Source: PGYT01 sp963675055 (GTDB lineage Bacteria > Bacteroidota > Ignavibacteria > Ignavibacteriales > Melioribacteraceae). Taken from it: 64,000 bases of DNA. The stretch spans positions 2,232,001 through 2,296,000 of the forward strand of contig CAXXJE010000002.1 of NCBI GenBank assembly GCA_963675055.2. The letters run 5' to 3'. The position numbers were made by a program, and so were the translations under genes. The notes below the pieces were generated by a model that was not told the origin of the DNA, ran no database searches, and saw only the letters and a program-made list of their open reading frames with translations. Below, piece after piece: positions 1 to 9,066 of the stretch (positions are counted from its first letter, which is position 1; every line of letters begins with the position of its first letter).

Positions 1-920
1 CACAAATTTATTCGCAGGATAACTACCCTGAAAAAATCAGGTTCGCGGCGCATTGGATGCCCCAGGCACAGTTTGCAGGATATTACATCGGTGTTGAAAA
101 GGGTATTTATAAAAAGTACGGACTGGAGGTTGAAGTACTTCACGCCAATCCGAACGAAACCTCTCAGGATTTGCTTCTGGATGGTAAAGCTGATTACGCC
201 TCGATGTTTCTATCGACTGCAATCTCACTGCGTTCCTACGGCTATCCTATAGTTAATGTATTCCAATTGTCCCAAAAGTGTGCCCAGGTGCTTATTTCGA
301 GAAAAACCAAGAATATAATTGAACCTGCTGATTATAACGGTAAAAGGATTGGCGTTTGGAAATCCGGTTTTACGGAAGTTAACTCGGCATTTATAAATAA
401 GTTTAATATTGATGTAGAAATTGTACCTATTTCATCAACTATTAATTTGTTTCTTTCCGGCGGTATAGATGTCATGTTAACAATGTGGTATAATGAGTAC
501 CACTCCATTATTAATAGCGGATTGAACGAAGATGAGTTAAATAAGCTTTTCTTTTCGGATTACGGACTGAATGTATTGGAGGATGGAATATATTGCCGGC
601 AAGCTACCTTCGATAAAGTAATCACACAAAAATTTATCGACGCAACTGTAGAAGCCTGGGAATATGCATTTGCTCATCCGGAAGAAAGTATTGATATTGT
701 AATTCTAAAGATGAACGAACATTTTGTCCCGGCTAACCGGGCTCATCAGAACTGGATGTTTCATAGGATGCGGGATTTATTTACGGACGGAAACACCGGT
801 CACCTAATTGGTACGTTACAAAAAGATGACTTTATAAATGCTATGGAAATACTGGAGAAGCAGGGTAAAGTTAAAAAATCATTCTCCTATGAGGAATTCT
901 ATTCAGGCAAACAACAATAG
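1..920 (+). CDS. NMT1/THI5-type periplasmic solute-binding protein (5' truncated)
   Basis: The reading frame is open to the left edge (codon phase begins at base 3), so the signal peptide and true start lie outside the window; the first in-window ATG (57) is internal. The visible start has the family signature of an NMT1-like binding protein: HWMPQAQFAGYY followed by EKGIYKKYGLEVEVL, the N-terminal lobe seen in ABC substrate-binding proteins for pyrimidine precursors, nitrate/sulfonates and similar small organics. Later parts include the hinge and second lobe. It ends 5 bp before a SpoIIE-type phosphatase gene, with no permease or ATPase visible downstream. It may therefore feed a sensory protein rather than a transporter, although upstream genes cannot be seen. 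Family call is secure, ligand unknown. Confidence 0.85.
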   Translation, partial: QIYSQDNYPEKIRFAAHWMPQAQFAGYYIGVEKGIYKKYGLEVEVLHANPNETSQDLLLDGKADYASMFLSTAISLRSYGYPIVNVFQLSQKCAQVLISRKTKNIIEPADYNGKRIGVWKSGFTEVNSAFINKFNIDVEIVPISSTINLFLSGGIDVMLTMWYNEYHSIINSGLNEDELNKLFFSDYGLNVLEDGIYCRQATFDKVITQKFIDATVEAWEYAFAHPEESIDIVILKMNEHFVPANRAHQNWMFHRMRDLFTDGNTGHLIGTLQKDDFINAMEILEKQGKVKKSFSYEEFYSGKQQ

Positions 921-925
921 CGGAT

Positions 926-2851
926 ATGTCAATTAAAAAGAGAACTTTTGCTTACAGATTAAATCTGAACATCGTCTCACTGTTAACAGTAATAGCTGCG
1001 GTTATTTTCGGATCCTATCTTATTATAAGTCGTAATTTCCTGCTTGAATCTGCCGAGAATACTGCGGCTAACATAGCCGAACTTAACGCAAAGAAAATTG
1101 AGTCTATATTAATTTCCACAGAAACCACCGCACTAAATATGGCTCCGATAGTTGAGAGCCGTGAACTTGATGAGGAAGAATTGCTTTTTCTCATTCGTAA
1201 TATGGTCGGCAACAACGAAAGTGTTTTCGGCAGTACAATTGCATTTGAACCATTTTCATATGACCAGTCGAAATATTATTTCTCACCTTATTACTATAAA
1301 GAAAACGGCAAGCTAAAGTATAAAAATCTGGGCAACACAAGTTATGAATACTTTTTCCAGGATTGGTACCAGATTCCCAAATATCTCGGCAGGGCGGTAT
1401 GGAGTGAGCCCTATTTTGATGAAGGGGGCGGAAATATCTTAATGTCGACATTCTCGGTTCCATTTTATCGAAATGAAGACGGTCAGAAAAAATTCTGGGG
1501 AATACTTACTGTTGATATTTCATTGGACTGGCTGGAAAAAATTGTGTCCTCAGTAAAAATTTATGAAAGCGGGTTCGCGTTTGTTATTAGTTCCTCAGGT
1601 GCCATTATTACTCATCCCGACTCCAGCTTTATTATGAATGAGAGTATATTCTCAATCGCGGAGGAGAATAATGATCCCGAACTGAGAGAGATCGGGCGTG
1701 ATATGATTCAGGGCAATAGGGGATTCAAACCTGTACACTCTTTAACTGCCGAATATAATTCATATATAGACTATATTCCGCTTCACGATCACGGCTGGTC
1801 TATCGCAATTATTTTCTCTGAGGCGGAGTTATATGCGGATCTTAACCAGTTATCCCTCATTATAATCATCATTGGTCTGATTGGGCTAGCCGTTATTCTG
1901 GTTACTGTTTCAAAAGTATCCACAAAGCTTACCAGACCGCTCCATAGTTTGTCTGAAGCGGCTAGTCTTATTGGTTCCGGAAATCTTGATGCGGATTTAC
2001 CCAAAATATCCACCTCCGACGAGATTGAGGATTTGTCTAATTCATTCCTGAGGATGCAGGGAGAACTTAAGGGTTATATTGAGAATCTTAAACAGACTAC
2101 TGCTGACAAGGAAAAAATTGAGAGTGAACTGCGAATAGCCAACCAGATTCAAATGGGAATGATTCCGAAGATATTCCCGCCGTTTCCCGACAGGGACGAC
2201 ATCGATCTCCATGCCTTCCTTGAACCTGCAAAAGAAGTTGGCGGCGATTTGTATGATTTCTTTTTCATAGAGGATAACAAACTGGTTGTTGTAGTTGGTG
2301 ATGTAGCCGGTAAGGGCGTACCTGCATCACTATTTATGGCTGTTACCAGGACACTCATTCGATCAAAGATGATTAAAGGAGTTTCATTAAAGTCTGTGGT
2401 GGATGAGGTTAATAAAAATCTTCTGGACGCAAACACTTCCAGACTGTTTGTTACATTGTTTATTTCTATTATTGATATCGATACTCGTGAAATAGAATTC
2501 ACAAATGCCGGTCATAATTATCCGTATATAGTTTCTGTAGACGGTAAAGTTACACCGATCGAATATACTCACGGCATGGCACTTGGCGTGTTTGATATTA
2601 AGCCGTATGAGTCGGAAACAATTACAGTGAATCCGGGCGACAAACTAGTTCTGTATACCGACGGCGTTAACGAAGCTATGAATACACGTGATGATATGTA
2701 CGATTATCCGAGGTTCGAAAAAGTATTGAGTGAGTCGGCGAAGCTTTCAGCTGAAGAAACCACATCAGTTGTGTTGAATGATATAAAGGAGTTTACCGAA
2801 GGAGCCGAACCATCTGATGACATAACACTGCTGGTAATGAGAATTGATTAA
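926..2851 (+). CDS. Membrane-bound sensor SpoIIE/RsbU-type serine phosphatase (dCache-HAMP-PP2C)
   Basis: 641 aa. An N-terminal membrane helix (about 13-33) is followed by a large extracytoplasmic dCache-like region (about 40-300, with WYQIPKYLGRAVWSEPYF typical of Cache domains), a second helix (about 304-325, rich in Ile), a HAMP linker (TRPLHSLSEAA, about 335-380), a short coiled coil, and a C-terminal SpoIIE/PP2C domain (about 425-640). Metal-binding acidic motifs are present: VGGDLYDFF, VGDVAGKGVPASL, YTDGVNEAM and SDDITLLVM. Such enzymes dephosphorylate anti-anti-sigma or STAS proteins in partner-switching pathways. The 5-bp gap to the upstream binding-protein gene suggests co-transcription and that the binding protein modulates the sensor. 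The target is unknown; a STAS-domain protein occurs far away at 41.8-44.2 kb. Confidence 0.9.
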   Translation: MSIKKRTFAYRLNLNIVSLLTVIAAVIFGSYLIISRNFLLESAENTAANIAELNAKKIESILISTETTALNMAPIVESRELDEEELLFLIRNMVGNNESVFGSTIAFEPFSYDQSKYYFSPYYYKENGKLKYKNLGNTSYEYFFQDWYQIPKYLGRAVWSEPYFDEGGGNILMSTFSVPFYRNEDGQKKFWGILTVDISLDWLEKIVSSVKIYESGFAFVISSSGAIITHPDSSFIMNESIFSIAEENNDPELREIGRDMIQGNRGFKPVHSLTAEYNSYIDYIPLHDHGWSIAIIFSEAELYADLNQLSLIIIIIGLIGLAVILVTVSKVSTKLTRPLHSLSEAASLIGSGNLDADLPKISTSDEIEDLSNSFLRMQGELKGYIENLKQTTADKEKIESELRIANQIQMGMIPKIFPPFPDRDDIDLHAFLEPAKEVGGDLYDFFFIEDNKLVVVVGDVAGKGVPASLFMAVTRTLIRSKMIKGVSLKSVVDEVNKNLLDANTSRLFVTLFISIIDIDTREIEFTNAGHNYPYIVSVDGKVTPIEYTHGMALGVFDIKPYESETITVNPGDKLVLYTDGVNEAMNTRDDMYDYPRFEKVLSESAKLSAEETTSVVLNDIKEFTEGAEPSDDITLLVMRID

Positions 2852-2890
2852 AACATACTATTATTTATATGAAAAATATCTCCATCTTAA

Positions 2891-3928
2891 ATGCGCAACT
2901 ATAACTCGTTGTTAAACCTCATTAATCGTATTAAGCCGCAATTTATGAAATCACGTAAAATATTTTTACTGTTCTTTTTTAATGTTGGCTTGGTACTAAT
3001 TCTGTATATTCTATGCGAACTTGGCATTTCATTTTTTATTCCAAATATCAAACTTCCCGGAACCTCTTCTAAACTATTAAAAGATAGCGTTTATTTTGAA
3101 ACAGCCGGATTGAATCCGAATAGTAATGGTTTAAGTAGTGGTATGGAAAAAAGTGTTGATACAAACGGATTTTGGAAATACTCCGGATCGAGCTCAAAGG
3201 ATACGTTAGATAAAATTCTATTAATAGGGGATTCTGTTACAATGGGAATCGGGATTGAAAATGATTCCACATTCGGGGGTATCCTAAGTGATAAATTAAA
3301 GAGCTATAAGTTTCTTAATCCATCCCTAATCGCATATACTTCCAAAGACTATTTCAATGTTATCAATTGCCTTGTCGATTCAACACACAATAGTTATGAT
3401 ATTAATAAAATAGTTATTGCCTGGTGCCTCAATGATGTCTATCCCAGGCGTCCGATTGAATCAGCTCCGGGTGTTGTTTCGGAAGATTTATTAAATTCAA
3501 TTATTAAAATTGTTCGGAATAATTCGAGGACTTTTCAATTATTAAAAAACATATTCAGTGATAGGCCCAAATCTTATTTTGATTATGATAAGCAATTCTA
3601 TGATCTCGGTAATCCGGACTATAAGAAAGCGCTGGATTATATTTTGCAGATCAAAAGGATTGCTGATAATTATTCAATTAGTCTGACTATTATCCCATTG
3701 CCTTATGAGTTTCAAATTCGGAAATATGGTGATAGGAATGTTTGGAAACCTCAAAGTCTTTTGAAATCCACATTGACAAGAAATGATATTAAATTTATTG
3801 ATATCAGAAAAGCATTTAAGGATAATGTCTCATCTTCAAATGAATTTTATTTATATGGTGACGGAATTCATTTTTCTAATAAAGGACATAGAGTAATTGC
3901 GAATGAAATTATAAAGCATTTAAGGTGA
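2891..3928 (+). CDS. Membrane-anchored SGNH/GDSL hydrolase family protein
   Basis: 345 aa as drawn; an internal ATG at 2945 (MKSRKIF) directly precedes the hydrophobic anchor and is a plausible alternative start. One N-terminal membrane helix (about residues 25-45) is followed by an SGNH fold: block I ILLIGDSVTMGIGI carrying the nucleophile Ser, a block with WCLNDVYPRRP around the oxyanion Asn, and block V GDGIHFSNKGH with the Asp-x-x-His pair. SGNH enzymes are esterases or acyl-modifying enzymes; next to the NodU-type carbamoyltransferase/SxtJ cassette this one probably modifies an envelope glycan or secondary product, an inference from context. It is AT-rich like its surroundings. Confidence 0.8.
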   Translation: MRNYNSLLNLINRIKPQFMKSRKIFLLFFFNVGLVLILYILCELGISFFIPNIKLPGTSSKLLKDSVYFETAGLNPNSNGLSSGMEKSVDTNGFWKYSGSSSKDTLDKILLIGDSVTMGIGIENDSTFGGILSDKLKSYKFLNPSLIAYTSKDYFNVINCLVDSTHNSYDINKIVIAWCLNDVYPRRPIESAPGVVSEDLLNSIIKIVRNNSRTFQLLKNIFSDRPKSYFDYDKQFYDLGNPDYKKALDYILQIKRIADNYSISLTIIPLPYEFQIRKYGDRNVWKPQSLLKSTLTRNDIKFIDIRKAFKDNVSSSNEFYLYGDGIHFSNKGHRVIANEIIKHLR

Positions 3929-4203
3929 AGCCCAGGGGAGAATTAATATTTGAGTATGCGGTAATAAATATGCGGACTATTAGTCGTTTCAGTATAATGC
4001 ATATCACTGAAATTTTTACTTGACTAATATGTACATTCATAGTTGATGGTTTCCTTAAAGTCTGAATATTTTTACTGTATATATAGGTATCCGGTATAAC
4101 TCAAATAATTACTTTATAAATTCTCCAAATTAATAGGGAATTTCATAATATTGCAGATGCATTTAAGCACAACTAGATTGTTTATCATTACAGATTGTAT
4201 CAA
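3929..4203. other. Non-coding gap between the hydrolase and carbamoyltransferase genes
   Basis: About 275 bp of AT-rich sequence with no convincing open frame, hairpin with U-tract, or tRNA. It presumably carries the promoter of the carbamoyltransferase gene, but no consensus could be assigned. Confidence 0.4.
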
Positions 4204-6024
4204 ATGAATATACTCGGCATATCGGCTTTTTATCATGACAGTGCAGCATGTCTCGTGCAGGATGGCGTGATTAAAGCCGCTGCACAGGAGGAACGATTTA
4301 CCCGTAAGAAACATGATTATCGTTTCCCGAAAGAATCAGTTGCCTACTGTCTTGAACATGCCGGTATTAGCGCCTCTGAATTGGACTATGTGGCATTCTA
4401 TGATAAACCGTTTTTGAAGTTTGAACGGCTTCTTGAAACCTATCTAACCTACGCTCCTCTGGGAATCCAATCATTTATTAAAGCTATGCCGTTATGGATA
4501 AAGCAAAAACTGTGGATGAAAGAGTTGATAAAGTCCGAGCTGGGATATGAAGGAGAAGTCCTGTTTCCCGAGCATCATGAATCCCATGCTGCCTCTGCGT
4601 TTTTCCCGTCACCATTTGAGGATGCGGCTTTTATTACCCTTGATGGAGTCGGTGAATGGACAACTACAAGCTACGGTGTTGGAGAAAACAACAGAATTAA
4701 AATTTTAGCTGACATCAAATTTCCTCACTCGCTTGGACTACTCTATTCGGCGTTTACTTATTACACGGGATTCAAAGTTAATTCCGGTGAGTATAAAGTT
4801 ATGGGACTGGCGCCGTACGGCGAACCGAAGTACCTTGATTTAATACTGAATGAACTGATGGATCTAAAAGAAGACGGTTCATTTAAATTGAATATGAAAT
4901 ACTTCAATTTTGCAGCCGGTTTAACAATGACGAACAGTAAGTTCAATAAACTGTTCGACGGGCCGCCCCGTAAACCCGAATCTAAACTGACTCAGCGGGA
5001 AATGGATTTAGCGAGATCGGTTCAGGATGCGACTGAAGAAGTAATGCTTAGAACCGCCCGGCATGTACGCAAAGTTACAGGTAAAAACAAACTTGTCCTT
5101 GCAGGCGGAGTTGCACTTAACTGCGTTGGGAACGGAAAAATACTCCATGAAAAAATATTCGATGATATTTGGATACAGCCAGCAGCAGGGGATGCTGGCG
5201 GCGCATTGGGAGCTGCGATGTTCGTCTGGTATCAGTATCTGGACAATAAACGAACAGCTGATGATAGAACAGACAAACAGTTTGGGTCGTATTTGGGCCC
5301 GGATTATAATGTTAACGGGGATATTAAAAAATACCTCGATAATGGAAACATACCTTATTCTTATCTTGAAGAAAATGAAATACCGGAAAAGGTTGCTGAT
5401 CTAATTAATGAGGAAAATGTTATCGGCTGGTTCCAGGGAAGAATGGAATTCGGTCCGCGTGCGCTTGGCGGCCGGTCAATTATTGGTGATGCACGTTCGT
5501 CCAGGATGCAGTCGGTTATGAATTTGAAAATTAAGTTCAGGGAAAGCTTCCGCCCGTTTGCCCCGTCTGTTCTTGAGGAAGAGATAAGTGAATACTTTGA
5601 AATTGACAAACCAAGTCCATATATGCTATTGGTCGCTGATGTCAAAAAAGAGCGCAGGAAGCCGATGACTGAGGAGCAGAAAAACTATTTTGGAATTGAT
5701 AAATTAAATGTAGTCCGATCTGATATTCCGGCTATTACACATGTTGATTACTCGGCAAGGATTCAGTCGGTTAACAAGGATACAAATCCGCTTTATCATG
5801 CAATGATTACCGCATTCAATGAGAAGTACGGCTGCGCTGCGATAGTAAATACTTCTTTTAACGTTCGCGGTGAGCCGATTGTCTGTAGGCCTGAAGAGGC
5901 GTATAAATGCTTTATGCGTACGGACATGGATTACCTTATGATAGGCAATTACCTGCTGGATAAAAGAGAGCAGACTCCATTGCAGGAGGATGTAGACTGG
6001 CGGAAAGAATTTGAGCTGGATTGA
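4204..6024 (+). CDS. NodU/CmcH-family carbamoyltransferase
   Basis: 606 aa from the ATG at 4204, chosen because the family begins with MNILGISAFYHDSAAC; an ATG nine bases upstream in frame is less likely. The N-terminal YgjD/TobZ-like ATPase half contains the metal-binding HHESHAASAFF motif and LDGVGEW. Further elements include GEYKVMGLAPYG and the GGVALNCVGNGK nucleotide-binding loop. The C-terminal YrdC-like carbamoyl-adenylate domain has QGRMEFGPRALGGRSI and FRPFAPSV. These enzymes transfer a carbamoyl group from carbamoyl phosphate, via carbamoyl-AMP, to a hydroxyl of a glycan or natural product. Length is normal for the family. SxtJ-like and DUF5989-like genes follow in the order often seen in envelope-glycan clusters. 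The acceptor substrate is unknown. Confidence 0.93.
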   Translation: MNILGISAFYHDSAACLVQDGVIKAAAQEERFTRKKHDYRFPKESVAYCLEHAGISASELDYVAFYDKPFLKFERLLETYLTYAPLGIQSFIKAMPLWIKQKLWMKELIKSELGYEGEVLFPEHHESHAASAFFPSPFEDAAFITLDGVGEWTTTSYGVGENNRIKILADIKFPHSLGLLYSAFTYYTGFKVNSGEYKVMGLAPYGEPKYLDLILNELMDLKEDGSFKLNMKYFNFAAGLTMTNSKFNKLFDGPPRKPESKLTQREMDLARSVQDATEEVMLRTARHVRKVTGKNKLVLAGGVALNCVGNGKILHEKIFDDIWIQPAAGDAGGALGAAMFVWYQYLDNKRTADDRTDKQFGSYLGPDYNVNGDIKKYLDNGNIPYSYLEENEIPEKVADLINEENVIGWFQGRMEFGPRALGGRSIIGDARSSRMQSVMNLKIKFRESFRPFAPSVLEEEISEYFEIDKPSPYMLLVADVKKERRKPMTEEQKNYFGIDKLNVVRSDIPAITHVDYSARIQSVNKDTNPLYHAMITAFNEKYGCAAIVNTSFNVRGEPIVCRPEEAYKCFMRTDMDYLMIGNYLLDKREQTPLQEDVDWRKEFELD

Positions 6025-6030
6025 AAAAAG

Positions 6031-6069
6031 AACGCTGATAACACAGATTATTATGATCTACACTGATTG
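6031..6069. repeat. Possible degenerate dispersed intergenic repeat
   Basis: The short gap after the carbamoyltransferase gene contains an imperfect series of CTGAT/CAGAT/CTGAT units (aacgctgata, acacagatta, cactgatt). It resembles degenerate CGCTGAT-rich intergenic repeats I associate with Bacteroidota-type genomes. Only one copy was noticed in this window, so the call is tentative. Confidence 0.2.
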
Positions 6070-6080
6070 AAGAAAAAAAT

Positions 6081-6497
6081 ATGCTGATTGAAGAGATAAA
6101 GAATATTAAGAGTGATGAGAAAGAATACCGGAAATTCGGTATTACAGTTGGATTAGTATTCATAGTACTTGCTATGATTCTTTTTTACTATGAAAAGTCA
6201 TCATACCAATATTTCTCGATAATCGGAGGGCTTTTATTAATAGCAGGGATAATTGTTCCGAAAGTACTTTCCCCGTTGCAGAAAGTCTGGATGATGCTTG
6301 CTGTAATAATGGGATATTTTATGTCCCGGCTAATCCTGACAATTCTCTTTTATCTCATCGTTACTCCAATAGGATGGGTTGCTAAACTTTTCGGTAAAGA
6401 TTTCTTAGATTTAAAACTGGAGAAACAAAAGAAGAGTTATTGGCACATCAGGGAAGAGAAAGAGTATTCCCGTATTGATACTGAAAGACAATTTTGA
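6081..6497 (+). CDS. SxtJ-family small membrane protein
   Basis: 138 aa with about three to four hydrophobic segments (roughly 20-37, 44-60, 68-85 and 86-100) and a basic cytoplasmic tail (KLEKQKKSYWHIREEK). The sequence pattern, including KVLSPLQKVWMMLAVIMGY, is typical of SxtJ-family proteins, which are named after a gene of the saxitoxin cluster and regularly sit beside NodU/CmcH carbamoyltransferases. Their biochemical role is not established. Here it lies between the carbamoyltransferase and a DUF5989-like gene, with a 7-bp gap to the latter, so all three are likely co-transcribed. Confidence 0.8.
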   Translation: MLIEEIKNIKSDEKEYRKFGITVGLVFIVLAMILFYYEKSSYQYFSIIGGLLLIAGIIVPKVLSPLQKVWMMLAVIMGYFMSRLILTILFYLIVTPIGWVAKLFGKDFLDLKLEKQKKSYWHIREEKEYSRIDTERQF

Positions 6498-6504
6498 GGA
6501 ATAA

Positions 6505-6663
6505 ATGAGTAAATTATCAATCCTGTCGGAACTTTGGGATTTCTTAAGGGTTCGTAAAAAATGGTGGCTGCTGCCGATAGTTATTTTCCTGGTATTACTC
6601 GGCGGATTAATCATATTAACCCAGGGATCAGCTTTAGCTCCGTTTATTTATGCTATCTTTTAG
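6505..6663 (+). CDS. DUF5989-like small membrane protein
   Basis: A 52-codon open frame from ATG 6505 to TAG 6661-6663. The product starts MSKLSILSELWDFLRVRKKWW and continues into a single hydrophobic segment (LLPIVIFLVLLGGLIILT) and a short tail ending in FIYAIF. This is the pattern of the DUF5989 proteins that accompany SxtJ and carbamoyltransferases. A GAGG element ends about 4 bp before the start. Function is unknown; it is probably a membrane partner of the upstream pair. Confidence 0.8.
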   Translation: MSKLSILSELWDFLRVRKKWWLLPIVIFLVLLGGLIILTQGSALAPFIYAIF

Positions 6664-6670
6664 GTAAGTA

Positions 6671-8917
6671 TTATTTAATGAGCAGCAGCTTTTTTGTCGC
6701 TGTAAAATTACCCGCAGTCAATTTGTAGAAATAAACTCCGCTTGATAAACGATCGGTAATATTGGTCCCAACAACAACTCTGTAATTACCCGGTTGCTGA
6801 TACTCATTTACAAGCACAGCAACTTCACGACCTAGTATATCGTAAAGGATTAATTTTATGTTAGTTGTGGACGAAAATATTTCGTCCGCTACATTAGTTG
6901 GAATTGAATATTCTATAGTTGTCGATGGGTTAAATGGATTCGGGTAATTCTGGTACAACCTAAACTCATCGGGGAGTGTTTCATCATCTACTGAAACAGG
7001 CTCGGGATACTTGATGCGCAGATTGTCGACTGTCAGAGTCCCGTTATACTCTGTTCCGTTTATTTTACTCCCCACAAGGTCTATTGCAATTTGCTTAAGT
7101 CTTACCGGAAAGTAAAACTTCGAGGTGTTTGATAGCTTTATCGGATTATTGAACGATGCTGTATACTCTTTATAGCTATCGCTGTTGTTCAATTTGCTGC
7201 TGCATACTATAATGAACTCTTCATCATTTTCATCGGAGATGGTAAAAGCAAGAGTATGGTTATATTCGTCACCGAGAGCATCGATAATTATTGATTCAGG
7301 GACACCATCAATCGGTATATCGGTATTTATATAAGCACGATAGAAATTACCGGAATTATAAGTGAAATTGTATTTAAGCTGAATTGCCCCCGAACCTTCC
7401 GTAACCGGATTGTCAACTACGGAGATAAACGAAGTTGTATCGATCTCCTCGCTGCTGAGTTCCCATGAACTGATATCATCCAATGAACTGATAACATGCT
7501 CGCCTTCATAAGTCTCAACGCTTACTTTCGATAATCCCGTTCCGTTATCAATGCCAGCGGTTATATCAGTAATGCCGTTCTCAGCCGGTGTAAATAATCC
7601 CCTACTATTAATAGTCCCGATATTGCTGTTACTTACGGTTACAAACGCTTCTTCAAAGTTGTACTCATGGTTATATCCGTATTTATCAAATGCATCATAC
7701 CAGAATTGAATTGTCTTCTCAAGATTTGTAACTACCGTGTCCGGGTATAAAGCCACATCTTCAATGACAACAGGTTCGGAAGAGACCACAAGAAGGGCGT
7801 TGCCTACTATTCGCTCACTGCCATCGGATGGGTAATTAACAATATCATCCTTTACTTCCATTGTGCTTGAGCCGCCGCCATCCAGGTTCAGTCCGTCGTG
7901 AACACCCATTTGAATCATTATATTTGCCAGTTCAATGAGTGACACTCCTTTTGATAAATCCTGTCTGCCATCCACAACAAAAAGATATAGAGTAGTACTG
8001 TCAGCATTGAATCCAATACCGGTGCGGGGGTGTCGGTCAGTGGCGAAAGTTGCACCTCCACCTTCGTTGGCATATCCTTCAAGTGCGTAGTTAGTCCCGT
8101 CTTTGACTATTTGCGGGAAGCCGCTTACTAATTCACGCAATTTCGTATCACCCGGAGTCAAATTAACGGCTATCGAAATTGTATCTCCTAAACTCAACGG
8201 AGTTAACAAATCCTCTTTAGTTCCGTGGGCCGAGAGTACGACGCGACCCTCTTCAATATCCATATCACCGATTCTCTGCTCAAGTTTTTCTACCACACAT
8301 TTAACAGTATCATTTATTAACCATTGGTTTACCGGTTTAAGGAGCGCTTCAGATCCCCACTGATTTTGTCCCGTTGAGGACCCGATATATGAATTAAACA
8401 GTACGATCTTGTTTTCTCCGCGCGTAACATTTACCCCGTCAAGAGTAGTTGAGCCGTCATCGATAAATACGGTTCCCGAAAAATTGTATCTCTGTATTGA
8501 TGGTTTATAATTCTCGTCAAAAGCAATTTTAGACCAGTCCCTTGCCTGAATGCTTCTCAGTAACTCACCATTTATTACCTGGTGACCTGTAGTAATCCCG
8601 TCTCCGTCGAAAAAGTCCGCGTTAATTGCACCAACCACATCATGTCCTTCAAAACTATTAGATTTTGCCTGTGTAGTGGTTCCGGCATGTCCCATTATGT
8701 TATCCCCGGCATGTGAAGTCTCAATAGTGAGGTGGGGATTTGTCAGGTCTACTGTCATAACATTAATATTCCAGGGAATATTATGTTCAACCAGATAGAA
8801 ATGTTTCACCCCATCTGAAACTTGCTTTACGGATATTGTATCTAACTGGTATTGGGCATTTAATATTGTAGAAATGTATAGGAATGCAATAAAAACAGAA
8901 ATTTTAATAGATTTCAT
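6671..8917 (-). CDS. Secreted phosphodiester glycosidase (NAGPA/DUF2233)-like protein with T9SS sorting domain
   Basis: 748 aa with an N-terminal signal peptide (about 1-21, ending LNAQ). The NAGPA-like domain (about 65-390) shows GAINADFFDGDG, HPRTGIGFNAD and GLNLDGGGSSTMEV, the catalytic-core signatures of exopolysaccharide phosphodiester glycosidases. An Ig/Big-like segment (about 395-470) and a beta-rich carbohydrate-binding-like region (about 480-645) follow. The last 85 residues are a T9SS type A sorting domain (YQNYPNPFNPSTTIEYSIP, ILGREVAVLV, GVYFYKL, KKLLLIK). It is therefore predicted to be exported through the outer membrane and anchored or released at the surface. It converges on the DUF5989-like gene with a 7-bp gap and is divergent from the acyl-ACP synthetase fusion. 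Confidence 0.88.
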   Translation of the reverse strand: MKSIKISVFIAFLYISTILNAQYQLDTISVKQVSDGVKHFYLVEHNIPWNINVMTVDLTNPHLTIETSHAGDNIMGHAGTTTQAKSNSFEGHDVVGAINADFFDGDGITTGHQVINGELLRSIQARDWSKIAFDENYKPSIQRYNFSGTVFIDDGSTTLDGVNVTRGENKIVLFNSYIGSSTGQNQWGSEALLKPVNQWLINDTVKCVVEKLEQRIGDMDIEEGRVVLSAHGTKEDLLTPLSLGDTISIAVNLTPGDTKLRELVSGFPQIVKDGTNYALEGYANEGGGATFATDRHPRTGIGFNADSTTLYLFVVDGRQDLSKGVSLIELANIMIQMGVHDGLNLDGGGSSTMEVKDDIVNYPSDGSERIVGNALLVVSSEPVVIEDVALYPDTVVTNLEKTIQFWYDAFDKYGYNHEYNFEEAFVTVSNSNIGTINSRGLFTPAENGITDITAGIDNGTGLSKVSVETYEGEHVISSLDDISSWELSSEEIDTTSFISVVDNPVTEGSGAIQLKYNFTYNSGNFYRAYINTDIPIDGVPESIIIDALGDEYNHTLAFTISDENDEEFIIVCSSKLNNSDSYKEYTASFNNPIKLSNTSKFYFPVRLKQIAIDLVGSKINGTEYNGTLTVDNLRIKYPEPVSVDDETLPDEFRLYQNYPNPFNPSTTIEYSIPTNVADEIFSSTTNIKLILYDILGREVAVLVNEYQQPGNYRVVVGTNITDRLSSGVYFYKLTAGNFTATKKLLLIK

Positions 8918-9066
8918 GGAATTAAAAAGTTTGTGAACGGATATATAAAAATAGATTTTTATAAAACAATTATCATATATATATCGAGTAAATAGTGTGA
9001 TTTCACTTTTTTTTAATAAATTATTTGCATAAAATTTATCTCATTCAATAAAATTGTGAGTAAAGT
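8918..9066. promoter_or_regulatory. Divergent promoter region
   Basis: 149 bp of very AT-rich DNA between two divergent genes; it must contain both promoters. I cannot assign specific -33/-7 boxes with confidence. Confidence 0.4.
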
